The notes beneath the pieces were generated by a model, which saw only the letters and a list, made by a program, of their open reading frames with translations, had not been told where the DNA came from and ran no database searches. Below, piece by piece: positions 53,303-62,200 of a DNA stretch of 64,000 nucleotides. The stretch is from JABURQ01 sp029243145 (lineage in GTDB: Bacteria > Planctomycetota > Planctomycetia > Planctomycetales > Planctomycetaceae). Location of the stretch: the NCBI GenBank assembly GCA_965660145.1, contig CBFHYX010000004.1, forward strand, positions 1-64,000. The letters run 5' to 3'. The stretch's first letter is position 1. Each line of letters starts with the position of its first letter. The position numbers were made by a program, and so were the translations under genes.

Positions 53303-54325
53303 TTATTTTTTCCAGTAGACCAGTGTGACCCAAGCCGTGACGGGAGCACCTATTAACAGCATGAAGAGATAGGTCAGAGACGAACCGGTCTGCAGCAGAT
53401 CTACGATAAGGTTTCCAAGAAAGAAAGAGCCAATCAGCGACCAGCAGATGAACATGACTCCCATCATTTTCTTCTGAGAGGCATCTTCGGCAGTCTCAGG
53501 AGCCGATTTTCCTTTTGCTTTTCCCTTTTCCTTCTTCTCTTTGGAGGATTTGCGTGTGGCTCCTTTGGTTTCGGATTTGGTACTCGTTTCAACGGCTTCT
53601 TCACGCATGCCGGGAGCATAATATTTGGCGATGGCTTGATTCACGCTTCGCGGTGTTGCCAGGGCGTATTTGCAGGGAATGCTGAAGCGTAGACGCAATT
53701 CATCGACCAAATCGGGAGTCGGCTCATCGGCACTGGCGATGAGCAGCATATCGTCATCAATAAATAACGGGATGAACGTGTTCAGCTTAACCAGATTTCT
53801 GGGAACCTGATCGAGAACAGAATCGTCGGGCAGTGTTTCATTCAAATCAATGTAAGAGATACCAAGTTCGTTCGCATACAACTGTGTGGCCGTTTCAATA
53901 TCTGTGAGCTTCATTTGCACAACGGCGTCGCGAAGCTCGAGTCCTCGGGCATCCGCGTAAGACTCGGCTTCTTTGAGTTGATCAACACTGATAATGCCAT
54001 CATCAATCATCGCTTGTCCCATCGACTTGCGACCTCCCTCAGTTGCTTCCTTAAACTCGCGACCCAGTGACTTATCATATTCTCGTTTGCGGATGGGATC
54101 GGTCAGGCACAACATGGCGCGCGCGATTTCGTTCATCAGATCTTGCGATTCTTTACTGTATTGCCCGGTCGCATATTTGCGAACATGGCCATTCAGTTTG
54201 CGGTAGTTGCCTTGGATTCGTTCTTCGTCATCCTCAAATTGCACCAAGCGAAGTAACGCATAATAATCGGGAGGACATTGTTCTTCGGGGATTCCCAACC
54301 ATTCTTTATAGACATTAATCGACAC
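53303..54325 (-). CDS. J-like domain + MshEN-like domain membrane protein
   Basis: 340 residues from a GTG at 54325 (AAGGAG 6 bases upstream). Residues 1-90 are a J-like domain (YYALLRLVQFEDDEERIQGNYRK, then LTDPIRKREYDKSLG) in which the HPD loop is absent (HVRKYATG). Residues about 100-240 match the T2SSE_N/MshEN domain (GQAMIDDGIISVDQLKEAESYADARG, then NELGISYIDLNE), a family that includes c-di-GMP receptors. A Lys/Ser-rich linker and two membrane helices (about 285-307 and 314-336) end it. The GspE ATPase domain is missing. The Hsp70 gene is immediately upstream on the same strand, and the pair may work together. J-like domains without HPD are common in planctomycetes. Confidence 0.85.
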   Translation of the reverse strand: MSINVYKEWLGIPEEQCPPDYYALLRLVQFEDDEERIQGNYRKLNGHVRKYATGQYSKESQDLMNEIARAMLCLTDPIRKREYDKSLGREFKEATEGGRKSMGQAMIDDGIISVDQLKEAESYADARGLELRDAVVQMKLTDIETATQLYANELGISYIDLNETLPDDSVLDQVPRNLVKLNTFIPLFIDDDMLLIASADEPTPDLVDELRLRFSIPCKYALATPRSVNQAIAKYYAPGMREEAVETSTKSETKGATRKSSKEKKEKGKAKGKSAPETAEDASQKKMMGVMFICWSLIGSFFLGNLIVDLLQTGSSLTYLFMLLIGAPVTAWVTLVYWKK

Positions 54326-54396
54326 GGCGGCTCCTTACCTGATCGAAAACTTGACGCGATCGCTCGATCATCGAGCGTCTGCGAACCATCAATGAT

Positions 54397-55974
54397 TTAC
54401 TCGACGCTGTAACTGGTTGCCAGAGTTTCGAAGACATCGACACCAGATGCGTCCAATCCAGAACTACGAACGATTTCGGTGGAAGCAACGGCACCGCTGG
54501 TTAATTCTTTGGCAGTGGCGTTGATACGACCGCTGGCATCGTAGCTGTAAGTGATCTCGACAGGGGAACCCGCGGGGAGATTGGGGGGTAAATTGACCAC
54601 CCGAAAATCACCAATTTCGGAACAGGCGTCAGGATCCTTGGCTTCCCCTTCCAGAATCACCACATGGACATTGGTTTGGTTGGGGACATTCGTCACGAAT
54701 TTTTGTTGGACATCAAACGGAATGGAGGTGTTCCGAGGGATCATGATGTGATTGATTTTTCGCGACTTGTCTGCCGGATCACTGACTTTCACACCGAGAG
54801 AGTGCGAGTTGACGTCGGATGTCGTGATTTGCTTCAAGCGTTGTACCAAAGCTTTGCCCATACCGCTTTTCTCACCCGAGGCTCGGGCTTCGAGAATTGC
54901 TGCGTGTAGTGCGGCTCCCTGAGCGACCGCTTCTTCCGGGTTCAAACCGCGTGACGGTTCGGTTCCGGTGACATCCTGTAGCATCTGTTCGACGACCGGC
55001 ATGTAGGTGGAACCACCGACGAGCAGCACGTCATCAAATCCCCCTTTGGCAATCCCCGCTTGCACCATCACTAACTCGGTCGTGTCTTTAGTGCGTTGCA
55101 GCATATCCGAAGTCATTCGCTCGAATTCGGTTCGTGTCAACGAAATTGTGAGCGTTTGGCCTTTGTAATACACCGAGATGGGGATTTGAGATTTCTTCGA
55201 GAGCGCCCGTTTTGCCGATTCGCATTCTTGTGTGAACTGCAGCATCGCTTCGGGGCTACCTGCAGGATCTTCACCATACTTCTGCTTAAACTGTTCACAC
55301 AAATGTTCGACAAGACGTTGGGACCAGTCGAGACCTCCCAGCATCACATCGCCGTCGGTCGCCAGAACTTTGAAACTTGTGCTGGTGTATTTGACAGCGG
55401 TTACGTCGAACGTCCCGCCTCCCAAGTCGTAAACCAACAAAGTTCGTTCACCAAAATCTTTATCTACGCGACCAAATTCTCCCTTCTTCCAAGCGTAGGC
55501 GAGAGTCGCGGCGGTTGGTTCGTTTATGATATCGACCACGTTCAGACCGGCGATTTTGCCGGCGTCTTGTGTCGCTTTGCGGCGCACGTCATTGAAGTAA
55601 TAGGGGACTGTCACGACGGCGTTGGCGATGGGGCCAATTCGTTTTTCCGCATCCTGTTTCATCTTTTTGAGAATCATCGCGGAGATGAATTCTGGTGTCA
55701 GTTTCTTTCCCTGATAGACAACATAAAAATCTTTGTTCCCCATCTCTCGTTTCACCGCTTCAACGATATGCTCGGGTTCTTCGATGGAGATTCGTTCGAA
55801 CGAAGGGCCGACCAAGACATTGCCGTCTTCCGCGAGCAAGACGACGGACGGGGTGATTGTGCGATCATCGGCATTGGCAATCATCTCGGGCTCACCATCG
55901 TCATTGAGGTAGGCAATGGCGGAGTATGTGGTTCCCAAGTCGATACCGACTGTACGGCCTTCAAGAAATTCCAT
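54397..55974 (-). CDS. short Hsp70 family chaperone without the lid
   Basis: 525 residues. Hsp70 nucleotide-binding domain with GIDLGTTYSAIAYL, VVTVPYYFNDVRRKATQDAGKIAGL, IINEPTAATLAYA, VYDLGGGTFDVTAV and VLLVGGSTYMPVVEQ. The usual DVLLLDVTPLSLG linker and strand appear as SDVNSHSLGVKV; a beta substrate-binding domain follows to about 510, with no helical lid. It may therefore bind clients with lower affinity, or signal only. The following gene on the strand encodes the J-like membrane protein, which gives the pair a common setting. A canonical DnaK is probably elsewhere. Confidence 0.93.
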   Translation of the reverse strand: MEFLEGRTVGIDLGTTYSAIAYLNDDGEPEMIANADDRTITPSVVLLAEDGNVLVGPSFERISIEEPEHIVEAVKREMGNKDFYVVYQGKKLTPEFISAMILKKMKQDAEKRIGPIANAVVTVPYYFNDVRRKATQDAGKIAGLNVVDIINEPTAATLAYAWKKGEFGRVDKDFGERTLLVYDLGGGTFDVTAVKYTSTSFKVLATDGDVMLGGLDWSQRLVEHLCEQFKQKYGEDPAGSPEAMLQFTQECESAKRALSKKSQIPISVYYKGQTLTISLTRTEFERMTSDMLQRTKDTTELVMVQAGIAKGGFDDVLLVGGSTYMPVVEQMLQDVTGTEPSRGLNPEEAVAQGAALHAAILEARASGEKSGMGKALVQRLKQITTSDVNSHSLGVKVSDPADKSRKINHIMIPRNTSIPFDVQQKFVTNVPNQTNVHVVILEGEAKDPDACSEIGDFRVVNLPPNLPAGSPVEITYSYDASGRINATAKELTSGAVASTEIVRSSGLDASGVDVFETLATSYSVE

Positions 55975-56257
55975 GATTATCCTATCAGCTTTCGTGAATA
56001 CTTAAGTTGTCGATCGTGGGCTGTGTGTTTGATTGAAGAACTCCATCAATACACGGTATTCCTTCTCAGACTTCGCAGACAGAATCGACTTTGCCCGATG
56101 AACCGATGATGAATGTCGAATGACAGTGCACATCGTCGCTCATCGGTCCATTTGCTTGGCCTTTAAAGGATGTCTCATTCTGACACCCCCATTCACAGGA
56201 ATCAAGTACCGATACAACGGATCAAGAGACCCACACGAAGAGAATTCTGAACAATCG

Positions 56258-58834
56258 TTACTCAGCCAGATAGAGTTGGGGTTGTTCAGTATCCGCGGCC
56301 TTTTTGTAGAGACTTTCTGAGCCAACGGGGAGCGTCATTACCTCGGCAGGAGTGCCCGTTTTTTCGGCGATTTCACGAAACTGGAAATCCTGAGCCCCAT
56401 CGAAGAGGTGTGACTGGCGGGAAGAGAGTTCATAGGTTTCACTCCAATCCGTGCCGAGTGTTTTAATCTGGTAGTTCAGCGATTTGTCCGACTTGTTGAC
56501 AATTTTTATCCCAGGGGGAGAGAACTGAACATAACCTTGCCGAAACCCCCATGCCGCGTCTTGCAAGCGGAGTTTACTCTTTCCGAAAGCGACGTCAGGA
56601 ATGTCAAGGTTTCGAGTTTTTTGATTCTGGATCCATGATGTCCAACCGTTTGCGAAGGCTTGTTCAAATTTCTTGAAATCAATGGAGCCGCCCGAGAGAT
56701 CGGATTTCAATTGGCATGTAATCACGGCATTGTCGTTCCAACCGATGTTGGCTGCCCGTTTCGAGAAGCTGGATTGTTTGACATGAATTTCTACGCCTTG
56801 CGAGATTGCGAACTCAAATTCTGCAAATGGTTTCCACGGCGCTTCGGCCTTTTCTTGAAGAGTGGTAATCACTCGGGCTGAAGGGACTGCCAAGTTTAAT
56901 AAAACACCATCGTCGGTTTGCGTGAATTGATCGCTGGGGCGAGGTGCACGCAGTGGTGGTGTTTCGATGTTGAGCGGTGTGTCGAGAATGAATTCATGAC
57001 GAATCTTCCATCCTGCCGGGACCGATTTCAAAACGGAGAAAATTTCTGTAAGATTCTGCGTGTCGTATAAACTGGAAAAGGGTTGGCCGGGTACGTCCTC
57101 CAGGTGGACGTGAGCGACATCTTCGGCGATTAACTGTGACGTGAGAGGGGTCAACACATCGGAGGAGACACCCACAACCAGATCGGGCGAGTCGGGAAAT
57201 TCCTTGAGGGTAAGTTGCCCGATCTGCGAACGGCGAGGAGTCGTGGAAAGTTCATTGGGGAAATAGGCACCCACACTCATTCCCATTACGATGGTTGCAC
57301 CGTTGGGGTCAGTCAAGACTTTCTGGGGCCACATGCGTAATTGTGGTTGATAGACGGGGAGTGGCCAAGCGGAACTGAGTCGCTCCGTGGTTTGTAACGA
57401 ATCTAGATTTTTTTCGAGTTGCTCGATCAATTGAGGGACGAGACTTTGAACCTGTTCTTCGATTCGGCGTCGTGAAGAATAGAGTCCGCTGACCAGACTT
57501 TCTCGAACTCGTTGGGGCGTCATTCCAAATCCGCGAGTTCCCAGAATTCGTGGAGTCGTGACGTACCAGTTGTTAGGAGGGATCTGAAATCGAGTGGAGA
57601 TCAATTTGAATCGAAATTTTCGATTTTCGACAGTCGGTTCCACTGCAACACTCAGCCAGACCGGCTCACGATGACCGATCACAATGCGGATGGGGCCAGC
57701 CAAGGCCGACTTTCCAGAACCAGTTACGTCCGTTCGCCCAATTACTAAATTGACATTCGAGAGGGCGAGCTGAAGTGTGAATCGATCTTTCTCATAAGCG
57801 CCAATAAATGCTCGGGCGACGTTACCTTCATAGCTGATTCGGGAAAATCTTACGCTAAAAGAACGACCGGCAGCCTGCGTTTGATCCCAAATATTAGAGA
57901 GGCTTCCTTCGAGAACATCGGCGGGAATACTCTCGGGGATCGAGGCAGAGATGGCTTCGAGCATTCTGTTTCCCAGTCGAACATAACCGACATTAGGAAT
58001 TTCCAAAGCGGCAACGAAATCTTCTGAAGTGTCCAGTAAAGGAGAGTCTTCGGGTAACTCGGGAGGAGTTTGATAGGTCACTTCGCTATCCGGGAGAAGC
58101 ATCCAATCCCACAAGCCGTTCCAGCGGTACACATCTCTCCATAAATTATGATCGGTTTCAGATAATTTGGTGACACGCACCTGAGCACCCGCTTCGCGGA
58201 GTCGAATTGCTAAATCGTCTGTCTGTTCTATGGGGACAATGGCATCGTCTTCACCATGAAAGAGCCAGAATGGAATCGACTTTGCTTTCCCGAAGTTTGT
58301 TTTTGGAGGCCCCCCGGCCAAGACGACGACTGATTTCCACCGTTCGGGGGCATGTGTTGCCAATTCGATCGCACCAAATCCGCCCATCGACCAACCGGAA
58401 AGAACCTGTCGGCCTGAATCCAAACCATATTCCTGGATGGCTTCATCAAGAATCTTCAACGCAGTTCCCCCATCGGCCGTTTGCACATCCCACCCTGAAA
58501 GAATAGGTGCATGCCGATCCTGAGATTGAGGAAACACAACAACAAAGGGAAATGGAGACTCACGGTTTTTGAGAATCTTGCCGAGCCCAAAGTTCGTTTG
58601 GAGTGTACCATCGTTCCCGCGTTCTCCTGCACCATGGAGCCACAGTAGCACCGGCCATGACTGATCGCGCGAGAAGCCATCGGGAAGGTAAACGGAGTAT
58701 TTTGAGGTTCCCGAATCTCCCTTGTGGACATGCGAGATAAATTCACCCGCTTGCAGAGTGGTTACTGACGCGGAGGAGCACCATGCGAGCACCGCAAAGA
58801 TATGAAACCTCAAGATTGATTGGAGTGCCTGCAT
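56258..58834 (-). CDS. exported esterase (PHB-depolymerase-like) fused to a large domain of unknown function
   Basis: 858 residues from the ATG at 58834, with a signal peptide ending near TTLQAGEF. Residues about 30-275 are an alpha/beta hydrolase of the LpqC/PHB-depolymerase type: SKYSVYLPDGFSRDQSWPVLLWLHG, GWSMGGFGAIELATHAP (Ser nucleophile), PFWLFHGEDDAIVPIEQ (Asp) and ETDHNLW (His). Residues about 300-858 form a long region that I do not recognise, rich in beta strands, with RVRESLVSGLYSSRRRIEEQVQS and two halves of similar size. Sequence by eye hints at two related lobes, but this is uncertain. Exported esterase with a substrate-binding partner domain is the likely role. Confidence 0.83.
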   Translation of the reverse strand: MQALQSILRFHIFAVLAWCSSASVTTLQAGEFISHVHKGDSGTSKYSVYLPDGFSRDQSWPVLLWLHGAGERGNDGTLQTNFGLGKILKNRESPFPFVVVFPQSQDRHAPILSGWDVQTADGGTALKILDEAIQEYGLDSGRQVLSGWSMGGFGAIELATHAPERWKSVVVLAGGPPKTNFGKAKSIPFWLFHGEDDAIVPIEQTDDLAIRLREAGAQVRVTKLSETDHNLWRDVYRWNGLWDWMLLPDSEVTYQTPPELPEDSPLLDTSEDFVAALEIPNVGYVRLGNRMLEAISASIPESIPADVLEGSLSNIWDQTQAAGRSFSVRFSRISYEGNVARAFIGAYEKDRFTLQLALSNVNLVIGRTDVTGSGKSALAGPIRIVIGHREPVWLSVAVEPTVENRKFRFKLISTRFQIPPNNWYVTTPRILGTRGFGMTPQRVRESLVSGLYSSRRRIEEQVQSLVPQLIEQLEKNLDSLQTTERLSSAWPLPVYQPQLRMWPQKVLTDPNGATIVMGMSVGAYFPNELSTTPRRSQIGQLTLKEFPDSPDLVVGVSSDVLTPLTSQLIAEDVAHVHLEDVPGQPFSSLYDTQNLTEIFSVLKSVPAGWKIRHEFILDTPLNIETPPLRAPRPSDQFTQTDDGVLLNLAVPSARVITTLQEKAEAPWKPFAEFEFAISQGVEIHVKQSSFSKRAANIGWNDNAVITCQLKSDLSGGSIDFKKFEQAFANGWTSWIQNQKTRNLDIPDVAFGKSKLRLQDAAWGFRQGYVQFSPPGIKIVNKSDKSLNYQIKTLGTDWSETYELSSRQSHLFDGAQDFQFREIAEKTGTPAEVMTLPVGSESLYKKAADTEQPQLYLAE

Positions 58835-59101
58835 GAAGTCCGTCCCAAAGGATTCGCAAAAAAACCGGAGCACAGAGTGAAACCGCCCAAGCATTAAGAG
58901 GGGGATGTCGAATCACAGAACGCAGGGCAAGACCGGAGATCCTCTCGTCTGCCAAATACCACATTCTGTGAGACTTACGCGGGTTCACTCTATTCCATTG
59001 GTACCGCTCCAATGGAGTGAGGTCAACGGTGTCGCGTAAGATGTGGGAAAAAACACGACAAGCATCAGATTCGTAAACTGGAGAGTGACCGAAAATCGCG
59101 A

Positions 59102-59677
59102 TCAGACTTGAAGATTATCGCTTTTAAGCTTGGTCCGGGCGCGCGAGAGAATAGAGCCAATTGAGCCTTCTGAGATGCCGGTTTTGTCGTGAATCTCCTG
59201 ATACGTCAGTCCCTCGAGATGGAACATTTTCACAATGGCAGCATGTTCATGGGGGAGTTTCTTCATAAATTCTTTCAGCTCGTCCAATTCCTCCTGCTTG
59301 ATTGCAATCGACTCTGCGTCTGCTTGCTGAAGCGAGTCTGAGTGGACATCAACATGCCCAAACGCCTGAGATCGGTTTTTTCTTAACAAAGTCTTCAGGG
59401 TCGTTCGACGGGCAATGACTGTCAAATAGGAAGCAAGTGAGCTTTTTCCGCGAAAATCTCGCAAAACCTTGAAATCGGCAGAGATAATTTCGAGGAAGAT
59501 TTCGCCACACAAATCCTCGATTTCATCGGGTTGAGCGCGAACGCTGTGGGCGTGCATCGTGTGATTGATCACGTGCAAAAACAGTCCCATGAAGCGTTTG
59601 ACAAAGTCTTGCCACGCTCCAGGTTCACGTTCGACACAGCGATTGATCAGATTACGGTCAATTTCAGTGAGGGCCAT
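59102..59677 (-). CDS. ECF-like sigma-70 family RNA polymerase sigma factor
   Basis: 191 residues. Region 2 (about 15-95) with AWQDFVKRFMGLFLHVINH, IEDLCGEIFLEIIS and DFRGKSSLASYLTVIARRTTLKTLL, and region 4 (about 125-185) with LPHEHAAIVKMFHLEGLTYQEIHDKTGISEGSIGSILSRARTKLK. It belongs to the small-sigma class common in planctomycetes. No anti-sigma gene is adjacent; the downstream gene on the strand is the esterase, about 270 bases away. Confidence 0.94.
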   Translation of the reverse strand: MALTEIDRNLINRCVEREPGAWQDFVKRFMGLFLHVINHTMHAHSVRAQPDEIEDLCGEIFLEIISADFKVLRDFRGKSSLASYLTVIARRTTLKTLLRKNRSQAFGHVDVHSDSLQQADAESIAIKQEELDELKEFMKKLPHEHAAIVKMFHLEGLTYQEIHDKTGISEGSIGSILSRARTKLKSDNLQV

Positions 59678-60056
59678 CAGTTCGGCTTTACTGAAAACGG
59701 GAGAAAATTTGTCAGTTGAATGTTCCCTGTGGGGAATTTAACACCAATCATTTGAAATCCTTACCAATTACTATGTTAGTTCACGTCCGAGGTAGCGACA
59801 AGACGGAGTTTTTAGTCCGAGAGCCGAGGATTGCCGAGTGATGGACCTGTCATCTCTCAATTTTGAGAAGGTCAACTGCCATAAACCCTTGCTGAGACTC
59901 AGTTTCAATTGAAGTTTCGGGAGTCAATCTGCCGATTCCGAGTCTTGACACTCTACTGAACCGCCACTACGATCAGCCAAGGATCACTAGGGATTCGGTA
60001 CACACGACACTTCAATAATTAAGAACGGCTCGAAATACCGGTTTGAAAGGGAAAAC
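59678..60056. other. divergent intergenic region
   Basis: About 380 bases. It holds the fdxA promoter and, near 59720-59735, a short TTCCC/GGGAA inverted repeat upstream of the sigma gene; otherwise nothing recognised. Confidence 0.7.
59945..59973 (+). promoter_or_regulatory. sigma-70 promoter for the ferredoxin gene
   Basis: Perfect TTGACA at 59945-59950, a 17-base spacer and TACGAT at 59968-59973, about 84 bases before the ATG. One of the best consensus promoters in the window. Confidence 0.75.
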
Positions 60057-60359
60057 ATGACCCACGTCGTTGCAGAACCTTGCTTTAACTGCAAATACAC
60101 AGATTGCGTTGTTGTCTGTCCCGTCGAATGTTTCTATGAGGGACAGTCGATGTTGTATATCCACCCCGAAGAATGCATCGATTGTGAAGCTTGCGTTCCT
60201 GAATGCCCGGTGGAAGCCATTTTCCACGAAGATAATCTTCCCGAGCAATGGACCGATTACACAGCACTCAATGCAGAGCTTGCCTCTCAGTGTCCTGTGA
60301 TCACCGAACAGAAGGATTCTATGGAAGGTGAAGGCAACTGCGCCGCCGCCAACGGATGA
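60057..60359 (+). CDS. fdxA: 7Fe ferredoxin (FdxA type)
   Basis: 100 residues. Cysteines: C9, C12, C17 and C21, C25, then C40, C43, C46 and C50 in ECIDCEACVPECPVEAI. The opening CFNCKYTDCVVVCPVECFYEG is the signature of 7Fe ferredoxins with one [3Fe-4S] and one [4Fe-4S] cluster. It shuttles electrons in the cytoplasm. The C-terminal 40 residues are shorter than in Azotobacter FdI. A strong promoter lies upstream; the gene is single. Confidence 0.95.
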   Translation: MTHVVAEPCFNCKYTDCVVVCPVECFYEGQSMLYIHPEECIDCEACVPECPVEAIFHEDNLPEQWTDYTALNAELASQCPVITEQKDSMEGEGNCAAANG

Positions 60360-60485
60360 AGCATCTGAGTTAACGGAAATCAGCAATCACCCGGAGTCTT
60401 GTTAAAGAGTCTTCGGGTGATTGCTTGCGCAGTCTATCACCGCGGTACATCACCACTGAGAGTCTCAGGTGAAGTGGCCCGTGCT

Positions 60486-60815
60486 CTAATAGCGTTCCAT
60501 GCCGGGTTCAATTTTCTCGGCCCATTCATCGATCCCGCCCGACATACTGCGGACATTGGCGAACCCCTGCTGCTTCAGCCAAATCGTGACTTGCAGGCTG
60601 CGTCCACCATGATGGCAGTGAACAATCACTTCTTTCTGTTGATGGGCTTCTAACTCGGCGACGCGTTCCTGGATTTCGCTCATGGGAAGTAGAGTCGTGC
60701 CTTCAATATGGACACGATCATATTCGTCCTGTTCGCGACAATCGAGAAACAGGAATTCATCTCCGGCATCTTGCTTGGCTTTGACGCCTGCGGTATCGAT
60801 TTCCAAAGGATTCAT
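60486..60815 (-). CDS. single-domain rhodanese (sulfurtransferase)
   Basis: 109 residues from the ATG at 60815. Rhodanese motifs: FLFLDCREQDEYDRVHIEGTTLLPMSEI and the active loop HCHHGGRSLQVTIWLKQQGF, with Cys as nucleophile and Arg six residues on, then SMSGGIDEWAEKI. No signal or partner domain. It moves sulfane sulfur, possibly for thiolation or cyanide detoxification. It is divergent from the hydrolase gene. The ribosome site is weak. Confidence 0.93.
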   Translation of the reverse strand: MNPLEIDTAGVKAKQDAGDEFLFLDCREQDEYDRVHIEGTTLLPMSEIQERVAELEAHQQKEVIVHCHHGGRSLQVTIWLKQQGFANVRSMSGGIDEWAEKIEPGMERY

Positions 60816-60903
60816 CTTGAGTATTCCGGTCTGATCAGGTGACAATGGGATGAAGATAGCATCCGTTTGTTTGCGGGATGCTCTTTTCGAATCAGGAGGC
60901 ATC

Positions 60904-62010
60904 ATGCTAACGGATCTATTGACTCGTCGAAACCTTTTGAAGTGCATCACGGGATTGTTCTGCGAATCTTTGCTTTTGGCCGGTGAGGTTCCCACATGGT
61001 TGAAATCGGTCACAAGATCGCCCGACGAAGTTCCTGAGCCGAAGAGGAAACTGCTTCCACTATTGATCGATGCCACGGGAGAGCAAATCAACAATGTTGA
61101 ACAGTGGGAGAAGCGGGCGGCTGAACTGCGGTTTGAGTGGAGACAACTTTTGAAACCTCTCAACCGAGATAAACGACCGGCGAATGAATTTGAAATCATC
61201 TCCCGAGAAACCGTGGGAAATGTGATTCGTGAAAAGATTACTTATCTGGTCGAAGAAGGGATTCGTGTCCCCGCGTACTTGCTCTCACCAAAGTATTCGC
61301 AGCCAGGTCGAAAACGTCCGGGAATCGTGGCGTTGCATCCCACAACCTCAGAAACCATCGAGCCGATTGCCGGATTGTCGGGTCCGCTCGATAAGCAGAG
61401 CGGAATACATCTTGCCGAGGCAGGGTTTGTCGTTCTTTGTCCTGAGAATTTTCTTTGGCAGAACGCCACTGGTTACAAGCAGGCGGTCTCTAAGTTTCAA
61501 GCACGCCACCCCGGCTCGCTCGGCATGAGTAAGATGCTTTGGGATGCTCAACGAGCGGTAGATATTTTGCAATCGGTTGCGGGAGTCAACGACGATCAGA
61601 TTGGAACCTTTGGGCATTCATTGGGAGCCAAAGAAGTTTTGTACTTGATGGCATTTGATGAACGCATCAAAGCGGGGGTATTCAGCGAGGGAGGCATTGC
61701 CTTCGACTCGACCAACTGGGATGCCCCCTGGTATCTGGGGCAGGGGATCAATAATCCGGGCTTTTCACTCAATCATCATCAATTACTGGCGCTGTGTGCT
61801 CCTCGTCCGCTGTTGCTGATGGGGGGAGAATCAGGAAGTGGAGCGGCAGATGGTGATCGATCTTGGCCTTACGTTTCGGAAGCGCAGAACGTCTATGAGC
61901 TTCACAGAAAGAAAACTTCGTTGGCACTGTTCAATCATCGGCAGGGCCACGCCATCCCACTCATCGCACGTGAGAGGATGATCGACTGGCTAAGATGGGG
62001 GATCTCCTGA
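60904..62010 (+). CDS. alpha/beta hydrolase, acetyl xylan esterase/dienelactone hydrolase-like
   Basis: 368 residues from the ATG at 60904, with AGGAGG upstream. The N-terminus (LTDLLTRRNLLKCITGL) has a Tat-like twin-arginine and may be an exported form. Motifs of the AXE1-type family: RVPAYLLSP, GIVALHPTT, FGHSLGAKEVLYLMAF with Ser nucleophile, and CAPRPLLLMGGESG (Asp region) with HGHAIPL-like QGHAIPLI (His). It probably removes acetyl groups from a polysaccharide. No carbohydrate-active operon nearby. Confidence 0.92.
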   Translation: MLTDLLTRRNLLKCITGLFCESLLLAGEVPTWLKSVTRSPDEVPEPKRKLLPLLIDATGEQINNVEQWEKRAAELRFEWRQLLKPLNRDKRPANEFEIISRETVGNVIREKITYLVEEGIRVPAYLLSPKYSQPGRKRPGIVALHPTTSETIEPIAGLSGPLDKQSGIHLAEAGFVVLCPENFLWQNATGYKQAVSKFQARHPGSLGMSKMLWDAQRAVDILQSVAGVNDDQIGTFGHSLGAKEVLYLMAFDERIKAGVFSEGGIAFDSTNWDAPWYLGQGINNPGFSLNHHQLLALCAPRPLLLMGGESGSGAADGDRSWPYVSEAQNVYELHRKKTSLALFNHRQGHAIPLIARERMIDWLRWGIS

Positions 62011-62200
62011 CCCCGTCAAACAGCTTGTTCTATAGGTTTTGTTGAGTGTTTTCACTGTAGCGTCTTTCGTGTTTCCTGAATTTCAGAGATCCCTATTGAA
62101 CGCACAATCACAACGGGATATTGTGCGGATTCTGAAAGTGTTGCCCGCACTCGATATTGTTGTATTGATCTCAACATAACTCGAAGGGGAGGCGGCCACG

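Noticed and set aside
55096..56109. Long plus-strand open frame (337 codons)
   Set aside because: It is antisense to the Hsp70 gene; its composition follows the opposite frame and no motif is visible.
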